Source: Frateuria soli (GTDB lineage Bacteria > Pseudomonadota > Gammaproteobacteria > Xanthomonadales > Rhodanobacteraceae). Taken from it: 64,000 bases of DNA. The notes beneath the pieces are model-generated. The model did not search any database. It saw nothing but the letters and a program-made list of their open reading frames with translations, and was not told the DNA's origin. Below, piece after piece: positions 10,312 to 19,236 of the stretch (its first letter is position 1; each line of letters opens with the position of its first letter). The position numbers and the translations under genes were made by a program. The DNA lies in NCBI RefSeq assembly GCF_021117385.1, contig NZ_CP088252.1:3060501-3124500 (forward strand), in the 5' to 3' direction.

Positions 10312-11925
10312 ATGGCGGACGCCCACACAACGCATGATGCAGTGATTCTCGGCGGCGGTCTGGCCGGGCTGTGCCTGGCCCTGCAGCTACGCGGCGAGTT
10401 CCCGGACATGGACATCGTGGTGCTCGAACGCCAGCGGCACCCGCTCCCGCTGGCCGCGCACAAGGTGGGCGAATCGACCGTGGAGATAGCCGCCCACTAC
10501 TTCGAACAGGTGCTGGGCCTGCACGAGCACCTGCAGCAGGCCCATCTGCGCAAATTCGGGCTGCGCATGTTTTTCAGCGAAGGCCAGGACCGCCTGGACC
10601 AGTGCACGGAGCTCGGCGTGAGCCGCGTACTGCCCACGCCCAGTTACCAGATCGACCGCGGCCTGTTCGAGAACTTCCTGGGCGAAGAGGCCCGGCGGCG
10701 CGGGATCGACTTTCGGGATGGCGCGCGCGTGCGCGGGTTCGAACTCGGCCGGGGCGGGGAACTCCATCGCGCCCGTTACAGCGACGAGGCCGGCGAGCAC
10801 ACCCTCGCTTGCCGCTGGCTGCTCGACGCTTCCGGCCGCGCCGGCCTGCTGCGCCACCGCCTCGAACTGACCCGGGACAACGGCCATCACGTGAACGCCG
10901 CCTGGTTCCGGCTGGACGAACGCCTGGTGCTGGACGAATGGTGTCGCGACAACGCCGCCTGGCACGATCGGTGCGAGCCGCCGGAGCGCTGGCGCTCCAC
11001 CAACCATCTGTGCGGCGTCGGCTACTGGGTCTGGCTGATCCCGCTCTCCAGCGGTGCTCACTCGATCGGTATCGTGGCCGACGAGGCCATCCATCCGCTG
11101 GAGTCTTTCCAGGATTTCGCCCGCGCCCGGGCCTGGCTCGCACGCCACCAACCGGCGCTCTCGCGGGCGGTCGAACGCTGCGCGGATACGCTGATGGATT
11201 TCCGCTTCCTGCGCGGCTGTTCCTACGGCTGTGCCCAGGTGTTCAGCGCCGACCGCTGGGCGCTGACCGGCGAGGCCGGCCTGTTCCTCGATCCCTTCTA
11301 CTCGCCCGGCGGCGATTTCATCGCGATCGCCAACACCTACATCTGCATGCTGGTCGCACAGGACCGTGCCGGCGCGCCACTGGCCTCCTACGTGCGGCTC
11401 TACCAGCGGCTGTACTTCTCCTTCTACGAGAGCACCCTGGCCCTCTACCGTGGCCAGTACCCGTTGTTCGGCGATCCCGTCGTGATGCCCGCCAAGGTGG
11501 CCTGGGACTACAGCTATTACTGGGGCGTGCTGTGCCAGCTGTTCTTCCAGAAACGGCTGGGCGATGCGACGCTGTTCGCCGAACTGGCTCCGCAACTGGC
11601 TGTCGCGCAGCAGTTGAACGAGCGGATGCAGGCGTTCTTCGGCCGCTGGCACGCGTGCGCCGGCCCTGGCAGTTCAGCCGGCCTGCTCGATCAGTGCCGG
11701 GCCCCCTGGCTGGTGGAATTGAACCGCGGCCTGCGCGACACACTGGACGACGCCGGCATAAGGTCGCGCCTGAACACCAACCTGGCGCTGCTGCACGAGG
11801 TGGCCGGCGCGATCGCCGCGATGGCCGCGCGCGACGGCATGTCCGTGGAGGACCTGCCCGCCTGCACCGGCCCGGTGCCAGCGCTGTTCGACCTGGCGCC
11901 CGCGCAGGTGACTGCGGTCGCCTAG
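10312..11925 (+). CDS. Flavin-dependent halogenase (tryptophan halogenase family)
   Basis: The 537-aa protein has an FAD-binding GGGLAG at 14-19, a GEST motif at 53-56 (HKVGEST) and WVWLIP at 239-244. The last fits the W-x-W-x-I-P signature that distinguishes flavin-dependent halogenases from monooxygenases. Lys81 in LRKFGLRMFF lies where the catalytic lysine that forms the haloamine is expected. Such enzymes use FADH2, O2 and halide to chlorinate or brominate aromatic rings; a flavin reductase is supplied elsewhere. ATG at 10312 follows GGAGGAG at 10299-10305. It sits 90 bp after the glycosyltransferase on the same strand. Bromination of an aryl polyene head is an inference from xanthomonadins; a geranylgeranyl-reductase-like oxidoreductase is the alternative. 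Confidence 0.8.
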   Translation: MADAHTTHDAVILGGGLAGLCLALQLRGEFPDMDIVVLERQRHPLPLAAHKVGESTVEIAAHYFEQVLGLHEHLQQAHLRKFGLRMFFSEGQDRLDQCTELGVSRVLPTPSYQIDRGLFENFLGEEARRRGIDFRDGARVRGFELGRGGELHRARYSDEAGEHTLACRWLLDASGRAGLLRHRLELTRDNGHHVNAAWFRLDERLVLDEWCRDNAAWHDRCEPPERWRSTNHLCGVGYWVWLIPLSSGAHSIGIVADEAIHPLESFQDFARARAWLARHQPALSRAVERCADTLMDFRFLRGCSYGCAQVFSADRWALTGEAGLFLDPFYSPGGDFIAIANTYICMLVAQDRAGAPLASYVRLYQRLYFSFYESTLALYRGQYPLFGDPVVMPAKVAWDYSYYWGVLCQLFFQKRLGDATLFAELAPQLAVAQQLNERMQAFFGRWHACAGPGSSAGLLDQCRAPWLVELNRGLRDTLDDAGIRSRLNTNLALLHEVAGAIAAMAARDGMSVEDLPACTGPVPALFDLAPAQVTAVA

Positions 11926-11939
11926 AACCCGAAAAGCAA

Positions 11940-12039
11940 GCAGGAGCGCACCTGTGTGCGCGACCGGAATGGTTGGCGGTCACGCACCGGTGCACTCCTG
12001 CAGGGATCGGGGTCGCGACCGGGATGTCCGGTCGCGACC
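11940..12039. repeat. REP-like palindromic repeats between convergent genes
   Basis: A GGAGCGCACC-type half at 11942 and its inverted partner ending at 12003 (GGTGCACTCCTGCAG) form one imperfect long hairpin. GGTCGCGACC at 12011-12020 recurs inverted at 12030-12039. The element fills the whole gap between the halogenase stop (11925) and the peptidase stop (12047), and shares sequence with the copies at 5022 and 32984. Confidence 0.7.
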
Positions 12040-12046
12040 ATCGGCC

Positions 12047-14371
12047 TCAGTCCTCAGGCAACGTGATCGCGTATTCCTTCGGCGGGGTGTTGCCGGCCAG
12101 GTTGCGCACGAAGTAGTCCCAGCGCCGGCGCATGGCATAGGAACCCTTCTCTTTGCCATAGCCATGGTGCACGTTGGGGATCATCAGCAGGTCGAAGTCC
12201 TTGTTCGCCTTGATCAACGCATCGGCCACCAGCAGCGTGTTGGACGGCGGCACATTGTCGTCCAGCGTGCCGTGCACCAGCATCAGCTTGCCCTTGAGGT
12301 TGGCCGCATGGTTCTGGTTGGCCTGGTCGTCGTAATTGGTGGTGCCGTCCTTGTTCACCACCAGCGGGCCCTGGTACTTCTCGGCCCAGTCGTCCTCGTA
12401 GTTGCGGTTGTCGTGGTTGCCGCTCTCGGACCAGCCGACCTTGAAGAAATCGGGGTAGCGGAACATCGCGTCCGCCGTGGCGTTGCCGCCGCCGGAGTGG
12501 CCCCAGATGCCGACGCGGTCGAGGTCGATCCAGCCGTAGCGCTTGCCCAGTTCCTTGATGCCGGCGACCTGGTCGGGCAGCGTGTTGTCGCCCATGTTGC
12601 CGTACCAGGTGTCGTGGAAGGACTTCGAGCGCCATGGCGTGCCCATGCCGTCGATCGCCACCACGATGAAGCCCAGCTCGGCCAGCGCCTGGTTGTCGCC
12701 GCGCGCGGAAAGGAAGTTGCGGCCGCGCACCGAACCGGTCTGCGGACCCGGATAGATGTAGTCGATGACCGGGTACTTCTTGTTCGGGTCGAAGCGGGTC
12801 GGCTTGAACAGCATGCCGTACAGGTCGGTCTTGCCATCGCGCGCCTTCACCGTGATCGGGGTCGGCGGCACCCAGCCGGCCGCGCGCAGACGGCTGATGT
12901 CGGCCTTGGCGACGGTGGCGAGCACGTGGCCGTCGCCGCTGTCGCGCAGCACGGTCACGGGCGGCGTGGTCGGTGTCGAATACGTATCGACGAAGGCGTG
13001 GCCGTCCGGCGAAAGCGTGATCTCGTGGTTGGCCGCCTCCGGCGTCAGCAGCACCGGCTTGCCGCCATCCAGGCCGACCTTGAAGAACTGCTGGTAGTAC
13101 GGGTTCACGCCCGGAGTGCGGCCGACGCCGCGGAACCACGCGGTGCGCGTCTTCGGGTCGACCCTGAGCACCTCGGTGACGTTGCCCTCGCCGGTGGTGA
13201 TGGCGTGCTTGAGCTTGCCGTTATCCAGGTCGTAGAGATACAGGTTGCCCCAGTCATTGCGCTCGGAGAACCAGATCGCCTCCCGGCTCTCGGGCAGGTA
13301 GAACCAGTTGACCTGGCCGTTGCCACTTTCGAAGTAGGTCGGCACGTGCTCCTCGAACACCGTGCGCACGTCACCGGTCTTCGGATCGGCGATGCGGAGC
13401 CACTCGTCCTTGTGGTAGCGCGAGGTGGAGACGAAGGCCAGCGACTTGCCGTCCGGCGCCCACTTCACGTCGTCCCAGCCACCGGCAGGGCCGCAGCTGA
13501 TGTCGTCGCAAAGGGTCGAACGATGCTGGTCGGGCGGCATCTTCAAGCGCACCACCTTCTTGCTCGGCACATCGATGACGACGCGCTCGATCATGGTCAC
13601 GTTCTTGTCGCCCGCCAGCGGGCCCTTCCACTGCTCCAGTTCGGAATGGCCGATCTGCGTCTTGAGCAGGTACATGTCGCCGGTCTTGCGCTGGTCCTGC
13701 TGGAAAGTGGCGATCTTCTTCGAATCGGGCGACCACACCAGGATGGCGTTGTCGGTGTGCTTCCAGCCGGCGTTGTCGGTGGCGTAGCCGAAATTCTCCA
13801 CGCCGTCGGTGGTCAGCCGGGTTTCCTTGCCGGTAGCCACGTCGCGCAGCCACAGGTTCCAGTCGCGGATGAAGGCTTCGGTCTTCTTGTCCGGCGAGAG
13901 CACGCCCGGTTCCTTGCCGGCCTTCTTGACCACGCATTCGCCCTGCGCCGGCTTGAGGTCGCACAGGTAGTGCTTGCCGTTGAGCTGGATGTCCAGACGA
14001 CCGTCGGCGGCAACCACGTATTCGCGGATGCCGAGCTTGCCGGCCTTCACCGGCTTGGCCAGCGCCTTGCCCAGCGCGGCGGCGAGCCGGGGCTGGTCGA
14101 ACGCGTCGGAGACCTTGCCGGTGGTCGCGTCCATCACGCGGTAGTGGTCGCCCTTGGCGTCGTGGTCGACGTACCAGAAGTGGCCGTCGTCCAGCCAGGT
14201 CACGCGTCCGATCGCATGGTCGACCAGCGGCGCGGTGTTGTTGCCGAGAAAGCGCTCCGCGCGGGCGTAGTCGTCCCTGGTCAGCGTGTGGCCCTGGGCC
14301 ATTGCGCCGGTGGCCACCAGGGCCAGGGCCAGCGCGCCCGCCAGGCACGGGCTGCCGATCATCGATGCCAT
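12047..14371 (-). CDS. Dipeptidyl-peptidase IV-type S9 serine peptidase, secreted
   Basis: A 774-aa S9B peptidase expected to remove N-terminal dipeptides (often X-Pro) in the periplasm. A signal peptide ends near AMA (residue 25), a beta-propeller domain covers roughly 100-500, and an alpha/beta-hydrolase domain follows with the nucleophile in GIWGHSGGG (Ser626), an Asp in GTLDDNVPPSN (about 704-705) and His in NVHHGYGK (735-736). Start is the ATG at 14369-14371, giving MASMIGSPCLAGALALALVA with AAAGGGG-like purines upstream. Its stop is convergent with the halogenase. Paired with the two M61 peptidases in this window it suggests active periplasmic peptide degradation. Confidence 0.93.
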   Translation of the reverse strand: MASMIGSPCLAGALALALVATGAMAQGHTLTRDDYARAERFLGNNTAPLVDHAIGRVTWLDDGHFWYVDHDAKGDHYRVMDATTGKVSDAFDQPRLAAALGKALAKPVKAGKLGIREYVVAADGRLDIQLNGKHYLCDLKPAQGECVVKKAGKEPGVLSPDKKTEAFIRDWNLWLRDVATGKETRLTTDGVENFGYATDNAGWKHTDNAILVWSPDSKKIATFQQDQRKTGDMYLLKTQIGHSELEQWKGPLAGDKNVTMIERVVIDVPSKKVVRLKMPPDQHRSTLCDDISCGPAGGWDDVKWAPDGKSLAFVSTSRYHKDEWLRIADPKTGDVRTVFEEHVPTYFESGNGQVNWFYLPESREAIWFSERNDWGNLYLYDLDNGKLKHAITTGEGNVTEVLRVDPKTRTAWFRGVGRTPGVNPYYQQFFKVGLDGGKPVLLTPEAANHEITLSPDGHAFVDTYSTPTTPPVTVLRDSGDGHVLATVAKADISRLRAAGWVPPTPITVKARDGKTDLYGMLFKPTRFDPNKKYPVIDYIYPGPQTGSVRGRNFLSARGDNQALAELGFIVVAIDGMGTPWRSKSFHDTWYGNMGDNTLPDQVAGIKELGKRYGWIDLDRVGIWGHSGGGNATADAMFRYPDFFKVGWSESGNHDNRNYEDDWAEKYQGPLVVNKDGTTNYDDQANQNHAANLKGKLMLVHGTLDDNVPPSNTLLVADALIKANKDFDLLMIPNVHHGYGKEKGSYAMRRRWDYFVRNLAGNTPPKEYAITLPED

Positions 14372-14517
14372 CGTGTTTCCCCTTTGGAGGACATGCGGAT
14401 TGGTCGATCGTAACGTGCCTAAAGTCATGGCACCCATGCCATTAGTGGGGGGCGTTGACGGCGCGGACGACGTGCCGGCACGCTCGTCCTCTCCTCCTAC
14501 CCTCCACCGGAGCAGGC

Positions 14518-15261
14518 ATGGCCCTCACCCTGATCGGCAACTACGTCTCGCCCTACGTGCGCAAGGTGCTGGTGTGCATGGAACTGAAGGGGCTGCGCTA
14601 CGAGATCGACCCGATCGCGCCATTCGTCGGCAACGACGACTTCGAGCGCATGAGCCCACTGCGCCGCATTCCGGTGCTGATCGAGGACGGGCGCGTTTTC
14701 AACGATTCGTCGGTGATCTGCCAGTATCTGGAAGACAGCCGTCCGCAGCCCCCGCTCTACCCGGCCGACCCGGTCGATCGCGCACGGGCGCGCTGGCTGG
14801 AGGAGTACGCCGATACCGCGCTGGCCGACGCGCTGATCTGGCGGCTGTTCTACCAGAAGGCGATCCGCCGCCACGTGTTCGGCGAAACCGCCGACGAGGC
14901 GGTCGTGCAGGACACGCTGGAGCGGCACATCCCGCGTGCGCTCGATTACCTGGAATCGCAGTTGCCCGCCGAGGGCTTGCTGTTCGGCGACCTGTCGATC
15001 GCCGACATCGCCATCGCCTGCATGTTCAGGACGGCGGCGTTCGTCCGATTCACGATCGATGCGGCGCGATGGCCGCGCAGCGCAGGGTTCGTGGAGAGCG
15101 TGCTGGCGCTGGAACCGTTCCGCAAACTGGCCCGGCTGGAGGATGCGATGCTGCGCCAGCCGCTGGCCGGGCAACGGGCGGTGCTGGCGGCGGTGGGCGC
15201 GCCCCTGACGACGGAGACGTTCGGCACCGCAACGCCGCGGCACGGCCTGCCCCGCATGTAA
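14518..15261 (+). CDS. Glutathione S-transferase family protein
   Basis: The 247-aa cytoplasmic protein has the two GST domains: a thioredoxin-like N-terminal domain (residues 1-80) with NYVSPYVRKVL, RIPVLIEDG (cis-Pro loop) and NDSSVICQYLED (glutathione gamma-Glu binding), then an all-helical C-terminal domain with the conserved GDLSIADIAIA capping motif. The tail of about 25 residues after the last helix is longer than usual. The substrate cannot be told. ATG at 14518 follows GGAGCAGG. It is convergent with the LysR gene, 28 bp apart, and divergent from the DPP IV gene. Confidence 0.9.
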   Translation: MALTLIGNYVSPYVRKVLVCMELKGLRYEIDPIAPFVGNDDFERMSPLRRIPVLIEDGRVFNDSSVICQYLEDSRPQPPLYPADPVDRARARWLEEYADTALADALIWRLFYQKAIRRHVFGETADEAVVQDTLERHIPRALDYLESQLPAEGLLFGDLSIADIAIACMFRTAAFVRFTIDAARWPRSAGFVESVLALEPFRKLARLEDAMLRQPLAGQRAVLAAVGAPLTTETFGTATPRHGLPRM

Positions 15262-15289
15262 GCGCGCTCGCGGGGGGCTTCAGACGGCC

Positions 15290-16204
15290 CTACGAACCGC
15301 GGCTCCCGAACCGCGACGCCGCCTGCTCCACCAGCCAGTCGATGAACACCCGCAACCGCGCCGGCATCTGCCGCTGTGGCGGGTAGAGCACCGTCATCGG
15401 CAACGCCGGCGGCCGGATGTCGGGCAGCAATTCGCACATGCGCCCATCGGCCAGCTCGTCGGCGATGCGGTAATGCGAGAACTGCGCGATCCCCAGCCCC
15501 GCGCGGCAGCAGGCGAGGTAGGCATCGGCACCGTTCACCGTGATGCGCCCGGGCAGCTGAAGCTCGCGACGGCGCCGCCCCGCCACGAACTCCAGCGGCT
15601 CCGGCCGGCGCGTGGTCGGCGACGCCCAGTGCACGGCATAGTGGCCGGTCTGCAGATCGGCCAGCGTCTTCGGCCTGCCGTGCCGGCGAACGTAAGCGGC
15701 GCTGGCCACGGTGACCTGTGGCAGCGTGGCGATACGCCGGCCAACCATGCCGGTGTCGCCCGGCTCGCCGACGCGCAGCGCACAGTCCACGCCCTCGCGC
15801 ACCAGGTCGACGAAGCGGTCGCCGGTGCCCAGCTCCAGCTCGATCCGCGGGAAGCGTGCCAGGAATTCCGGCAAGGCGGGAACCACCAGCAGCCGCGCCA
15901 GCGCCGCCGACAGGTCCACGCGCAATCGTCCACGGGGCACCAGCCCGGCCTCGCGGAAGTCGGCTTCCACCTCGTCCACGTCGGCCAGCAGGCGCACGCA
16001 GTGCTGGTAGTAGGTCTTGCCCTCGCAGGTCACCCGCACACGGCGGGTGGTCCGCTGCAGCAGTTGCGCGCCCAGCCGCGCCTCCAGCGACTTGATGGCG
16101 TGGGTGACGGTGGCGCGCGGCAGCGCCAGGTCGTCCGCCGCGGCGGTGAAGCTTCCCAGTTCGACGATGCGGGCGTACAGCCGCATGGCATGCAGGCGAT
16201 CCAT
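15290..16204 (-). CDS. LysR family transcriptional regulator
   Basis: A 304-aa LysR-type regulator: N-terminal winged helix-turn-helix (residues 1-60, with FTAAADDLALPRATVTHAIK as the recognition region, split from ARLGAQLLQRTTRRV) and a C-terminal periplasmic-binding-protein-like effector domain from about 90 on. ATG at 16202-16204 gives the standard MDRLHAMRLYARIVE start. It is divergent from the aldo/keto reductase gene with 118 bp between starts, the classical layout in which a LysR protein controls itself and the neighbour. The effector is unknown. Confidence 0.92.
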   Translation of the reverse strand: MDRLHAMRLYARIVELGSFTAAADDLALPRATVTHAIKSLEARLGAQLLQRTTRRVRVTCEGKTYYQHCVRLLADVDEVEADFREAGLVPRGRLRVDLSAALARLLVVPALPEFLARFPRIELELGTGDRFVDLVREGVDCALRVGEPGDTGMVGRRIATLPQVTVASAAYVRRHGRPKTLADLQTGHYAVHWASPTTRRPEPLEFVAGRRRRELQLPGRITVNGADAYLACCRAGLGIAQFSHYRIADELADGRMCELLPDIRPPALPMTVLYPPQRQMPARLRVFIDWLVEQAASRFGSRGS

Positions 16205-16322
16205 TGTTGTGTTTTTTGGAAAGGTGTTGCCGATTATTGAGCATTTATCCCGAGCGCCGCTGGCGCGCACGATGCGCACACCTTCCACGGCGTAGGTTCG
16301 CCACCCCACCAGGAGCAGTCTC

Positions 16323-17315
16323 ATGGAAACCCGTACCCTCGGCCGCAACGGCCCCAACGTTTCCGCCCTCGGCCTCGGCTGCATGGGCATGAGCGACTTC
16401 TACGGCGCCCACGACGACGCCGAGTCGATCGCCACCATCCGGCACGCACTCGATCGCGGCGTCACGCTGCTGGACACCGCGGACATGTATGGCCCGCACA
16501 CCAACGAGGAACTGGTCGGCCGCGCCATCAAGGGCCGCCGCGAGCAAGCCTTCGTCGCCACCAAGTTCGGCATCGTGCGCGACCCGGCCAACCCTTCCGC
16601 GCGTGGCGTCAACGGCCGCCCGGAGTATGTGCGCGCCTCCTGCGAGGGCAGCCTCAAGCGCCTCGGCATCGAGACGATCGACCTCTACTACCAGCACCGT
16701 GTCGACCCCGGCGTGCCGATCGAGGAAACCGTCGGCGCCATGGCCGAGCTGGTGAAGGCCGGCAAGGTACGCTACCTCGGCCTGTCCGAGGCCTCCGGCC
16801 AGACCCTGACGCGCGCCTGCACGGTGCACCCGATTGCCGCGCTGCAGAGCGAGTTCTCGCTGTGGACGCGCGACCCTGAGGAGAACGGCATGCTCGCCGC
16901 CTGCCGCCGGCTCGGCGTCAGCCTGGTCGCCTACTCGCCGCTGGGGCGCGGCTTCCTCACCGGCACGATCCGCTCGCCGGACGACTTCGCGGCCGACGAC
17001 TTCCGCCGCCACAATCCGCGCTTCCAGGGCGAGAATTTCGCCCGCAACCTGGCACTGGTCGACGAGGTGAAGAAGCTGGCTGCCGACAAGGGCTGCTCGC
17101 CGGCGCAACTGGCGCTGGCCTGGGTGCTGGCCCAGGGCGAGGACGTGCTGGCCATCCCCGGCACCCGCCATCGCTCGCGGCTGGACGAGAACCTGGGCGC
17201 GCTGGACGTGCGGCTGACCACGACCGAGCGCGCGGCGATCGATGCAGTGTTTCCGCCGAATGCGGCGGCGGGCGCCCGCTACGCCGGCCCGTCGATGCAG
17301 ATGATCAACGCATAA
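16323..17315 (+). CDS. Aldo/keto reductase
   Basis: An NADPH-dependent carbonyl reductase of the AKR superfamily (AKR13/YajO-like branch), 330 aa, cytoplasmic TIM barrel. Catalytic residues are visible in order: Asp of LLDTADMYG with its Tyr, Lys of FVATKFG, and His of LYYQHRVD. The C-terminal cofactor motif [16 protein letters not shown] is present. GGAGCAG about ten bases ahead supports ATG at 16323. The divergent LysR gene is the likely regulator. The physiological substrate is unknown; quinone, aldehyde or methylglyoxal reduction are usual for the group. Confidence 0.93.
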   Translation: METRTLGRNGPNVSALGLGCMGMSDFYGAHDDAESIATIRHALDRGVTLLDTADMYGPHTNEELVGRAIKGRREQAFVATKFGIVRDPANPSARGVNGRPEYVRASCEGSLKRLGIETIDLYYQHRVDPGVPIEETVGAMAELVKAGKVRYLGLSEASGQTLTRACTVHPIAALQSEFSLWTRDPEENGMLAACRRLGVSLVAYSPLGRGFLTGTIRSPDDFAADDFRRHNPRFQGENFARNLALVDEVKKLAADKGCSPAQLALAWVLAQGEDVLAIPGTRHRSRLDENLGALDVRLTTTERAAIDAVFPPNAAAGARYAGPSMQMINA

Positions 17316-17337
17316 CCGCCAGGTCCTCCGCGTTGAA

Positions 17338-17480
17338 GCCCTCTCCAATCCGGGGAGAGGGTTTTGGGTGAGGGGCCGGGGTTCGCGGGCGAGCTTGTCG
17401 ACGTCGGCAAGTGTGGAAGCCGGCTCCCCGCAAGCGCGACCCCTCGCCCCCGGCCCTCCCCCCGGAGGGGAGAGGGAGCA
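17338..17480. repeat. BIME-type repeat, copy 1 (CCCTCTCC palindromes)
   Basis: Two oppositely oriented palindromic modules flank about 65 bp. The left is CCCTCTCC-N4-GGGGAGAGGG followed by TTTTGGGTGAGGGG; the right is CCCTCGCCCCCGGCCCTCC followed by GGAGGGGAGAGGGAGC. The same two-headed design recurs at 19048, 26843 and 62649. It fills the gap between the aldo/keto reductase and queF, and ends 20 bp before the queF start. Confidence 0.85.
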
Positions 17481-17499
17481 AAGCTCTACACTTGCCGCC

Positions 17500-18324
17500 A
17501 TGAGCACCCCCGAACACTCCCCCCTCGGCAAGGCCACCGTCTACGCCGACCGCTACGACCCTTCCCTGCTGTTCCCGATCCCGCGCGAACAGAAGCGCAT
17601 CGAGATCGGCGTGATCGATCCGCTGCCCTTCAGCGGCGTGGACATCTGGAACGCCTACGAGCTCTCCTGGCTCGACGCCCGCGGCAAGCCGCAGGTGGCG
17701 CTGGCCGAATTCCGCGTGCCGGCCGACTCGCCCAACATCATCGAGTCGAAGTCGTTCAAGCTGTATCTCAATGGCTTTTCGCAGGAGCGGATCGACACGG
17801 TCGCCCTGCACGACGCTCTGGTGCGTGATCTGTCGGCCGCCGCCGGTGCCCCGGTCGCGGTCACGTTGAGCGCACCCTCCGCACCGGGCCACGCGATCAC
17901 CGACCTGCCCGGCGCACTGCTCGACGACCAGCCGCTCGAGATCGACGACTACGGTCCGCCCAAGCCCGGCTACCTCAGCGCCAACCACAACGCCGGGCCG
18001 GTGGAGGAAACCCTGGTCTCGCACCTGCTGCGCTCGAACTGCCCGGTGACCGGCCAGCCGGACTGGGGCAGTGTGCAGATCGCCTACCGCGGCGCACCGA
18101 TCGACCACGCGGGGCTGTTGCGCTATCTGGTGTCCTTCCGGACGCACAACGAGTTCCACGAGCAGTGCGTGGAGCGGATCTTCGTCGACCTGATGGCGCG
18201 CTGCGCGCCCGAACGACTCAGCGTTTACGCGCGCTACACCCGCCGCGGCGGCCTCGATATCAACCCGTTCCGCAGCACCGACCCGACGGCCGTGCCCAGC
18301 AATCCACGCGCGGCGCGCCAATAG
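17500..18324 (+). CDS. queF: NADPH-dependent 7-cyano-7-deazaguanine reductase (QueF)
   Basis: QueF reduces preQ0 nitrile to preQ1 amine, the four-electron step in queuosine tRNA modification. The 274-aa size is that of the bimodular (two T-fold) class. The QueF motif region [12 protein letters not shown] lies at 82-93 (NADPH side), and the thioimide-forming Cys181 is in [13 protein letters not shown]; the FHEQC motif further on holds the conserved Glu and His. ATG at 17500 is preceded by a repeat element, and the purine-rich end of that repeat (GGGAGAGGGAGC) probably doubles as its ribosome binding site. No other queuosine gene is nearby. Confidence 0.96.
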   Translation: MSTPEHSPLGKATVYADRYDPSLLFPIPREQKRIEIGVIDPLPFSGVDIWNAYELSWLDARGKPQVALAEFRVPADSPNIIESKSFKLYLNGFSQERIDTVALHDALVRDLSAAAGAPVAVTLSAPSAPGHAITDLPGALLDDQPLEIDDYGPPKPGYLSANHNAGPVEETLVSHLLRSNCPVTGQPDWGSVQIAYRGAPIDHAGLLRYLVSFRTHNEFHEQCVERIFVDLMARCAPERLSVYARYTRRGGLDINPFRSTDPTAVPSNPRAARQ

Positions 18325-18426
18325 CAGGCAGGCTCACGCCCGGTAATCGGCGCTTCAGATCGGGGGCGCTAGCCTTTTTCGGGTGGCCGCCCTGCGGCCC
18401 CTCGACACTTGCAACGGGTACCCGCC

Positions 18427-19020
18427 ATGAAGATCCAGACTCGCTCGCTCGCCCTGCACGGCACGGCCCTGGCCGGACTGCTGCTGCTCGCCGCCTGTGG
18501 CAAGCACGAGGACCAGGCCGCCACCACGCCGCCGGCCGCCAGCACCGTCCCGGCCCCGGCCGTGGCGCACACCGCGCCGACACCCGCCAGCTCCGCGCCG
18601 CTCCCGGCCACCAGCGGCACGGCCGCCGCGCCGGCGGCAGCCGGCACCAGCGCCGCCGTCACGCCCGCGGCCACCCACGTGTTCAAGGTCGACCAGGTGC
18701 AGATGGGCGAGTCGGTGACCGCCAGCTACAAGATCGCCAAGCCGACGACCTCTTTCGACCCTTCCCAGAACACGATCTACGCCAGTGTCGCGACCACCGG
18801 CACCACCACTGGCGCCACCCTGAGCGCGCACTTCAGTTATCTGGAGGGCAAGGGCCAGGACGTGACGACGATCAGCCAGACCATCGCCACCGACGGCCCG
18901 GCCACCACCACCTTCAAGCTGCGCAACCCGAACGACTGGCCGGCGGGCAAGTACAAGGTGGAGATCGCCATCGACGGCAAGCCGGCGGCAAGCCAGACCT
19001 TCGAGGTGAAGGCGGCCTGA
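18427..19020 (+). CDS. Putative lipoprotein with Ala/Pro-rich linker, 197 aa
   Basis: Function not recognised. The N-terminus is a lipoprotein signal with lipobox LLAAC, Cys24 being the lipidated residue. Residues about 30-85 are a low-complexity Ala/Pro/Thr linker, and residues 88-197 form a compact beta-rich domain (VFKVDQVQMGESVTASYKI, then YASVATTGTTTGATLSAHFSY in parts and PAGKYKVEIAIDGKPA at the end), which resembles an Ig-like or CARDB-type fold with a closing KYKVEI strand. Lys after the Cys (CGKHE) does not signal inner-membrane retention, so outer-membrane placement is likely. ATG at 18427. Confidence 0.8.
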   Translation: MKIQTRSLALHGTALAGLLLLAACGKHEDQAATTPPAASTVPAPAVAHTAPTPASSAPLPATSGTAAAPAAAGTSAAVTPAATHVFKVDQVQMGESVTASYKIAKPTTSFDPSQNTIYASVATTGTTTGATLSAHFSYLEGKGQDVTTISQTIATDGPATTTFKLRNPNDWPAGKYKVEIAIDGKPAASQTFEVKAA

Positions 19021-19047
19021 GGGCACGGCACGGCTCTTGGCGTTCGC

Positions 19048-19210
19048 CTCCTCTCCCCTGGGGACAGGATTGAGGTGAGGAGGGCGGAGCTCGCGGGGAA
19101 CCTCATCGGAGCCACGCTCCGATCAGGCACCGCCGCTCCAGTCAAGCGAACCGCAAGAGCCGCACACCTCGCCCCCGGCCCTCTCCCCGAGGGGATAGAG
19201 AACAGTTGGC
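19048..19210. repeat. BIME-type repeat, copy 2
   Basis: The left module CTCCTCTCCCCTGGGGAC continues into TTGAGGTGAGG and the right module CCCCCGGCCCTCTCCCC-GAGGGGATAGAG is its inverted partner. The 90-bp core contains TCGCGGGGAACC followed by CATCGGAGCC, which also occurs in the core of copy 4 at 62690-62716. The conserved core shows that the whole 165-bp unit, not only the palindromes, is repeated. Confidence 0.83.
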
Positions 19211-19236
19211 CCCGCCCCGGGGGAGGGCGCAAACCC

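Noticed and set aside
11954-14413. An 819-codon plus-strand open frame opposite the DPP IV gene
   Set aside because: Shadow of the S9 peptidase, which has a signal peptide and the full catalytic triad.
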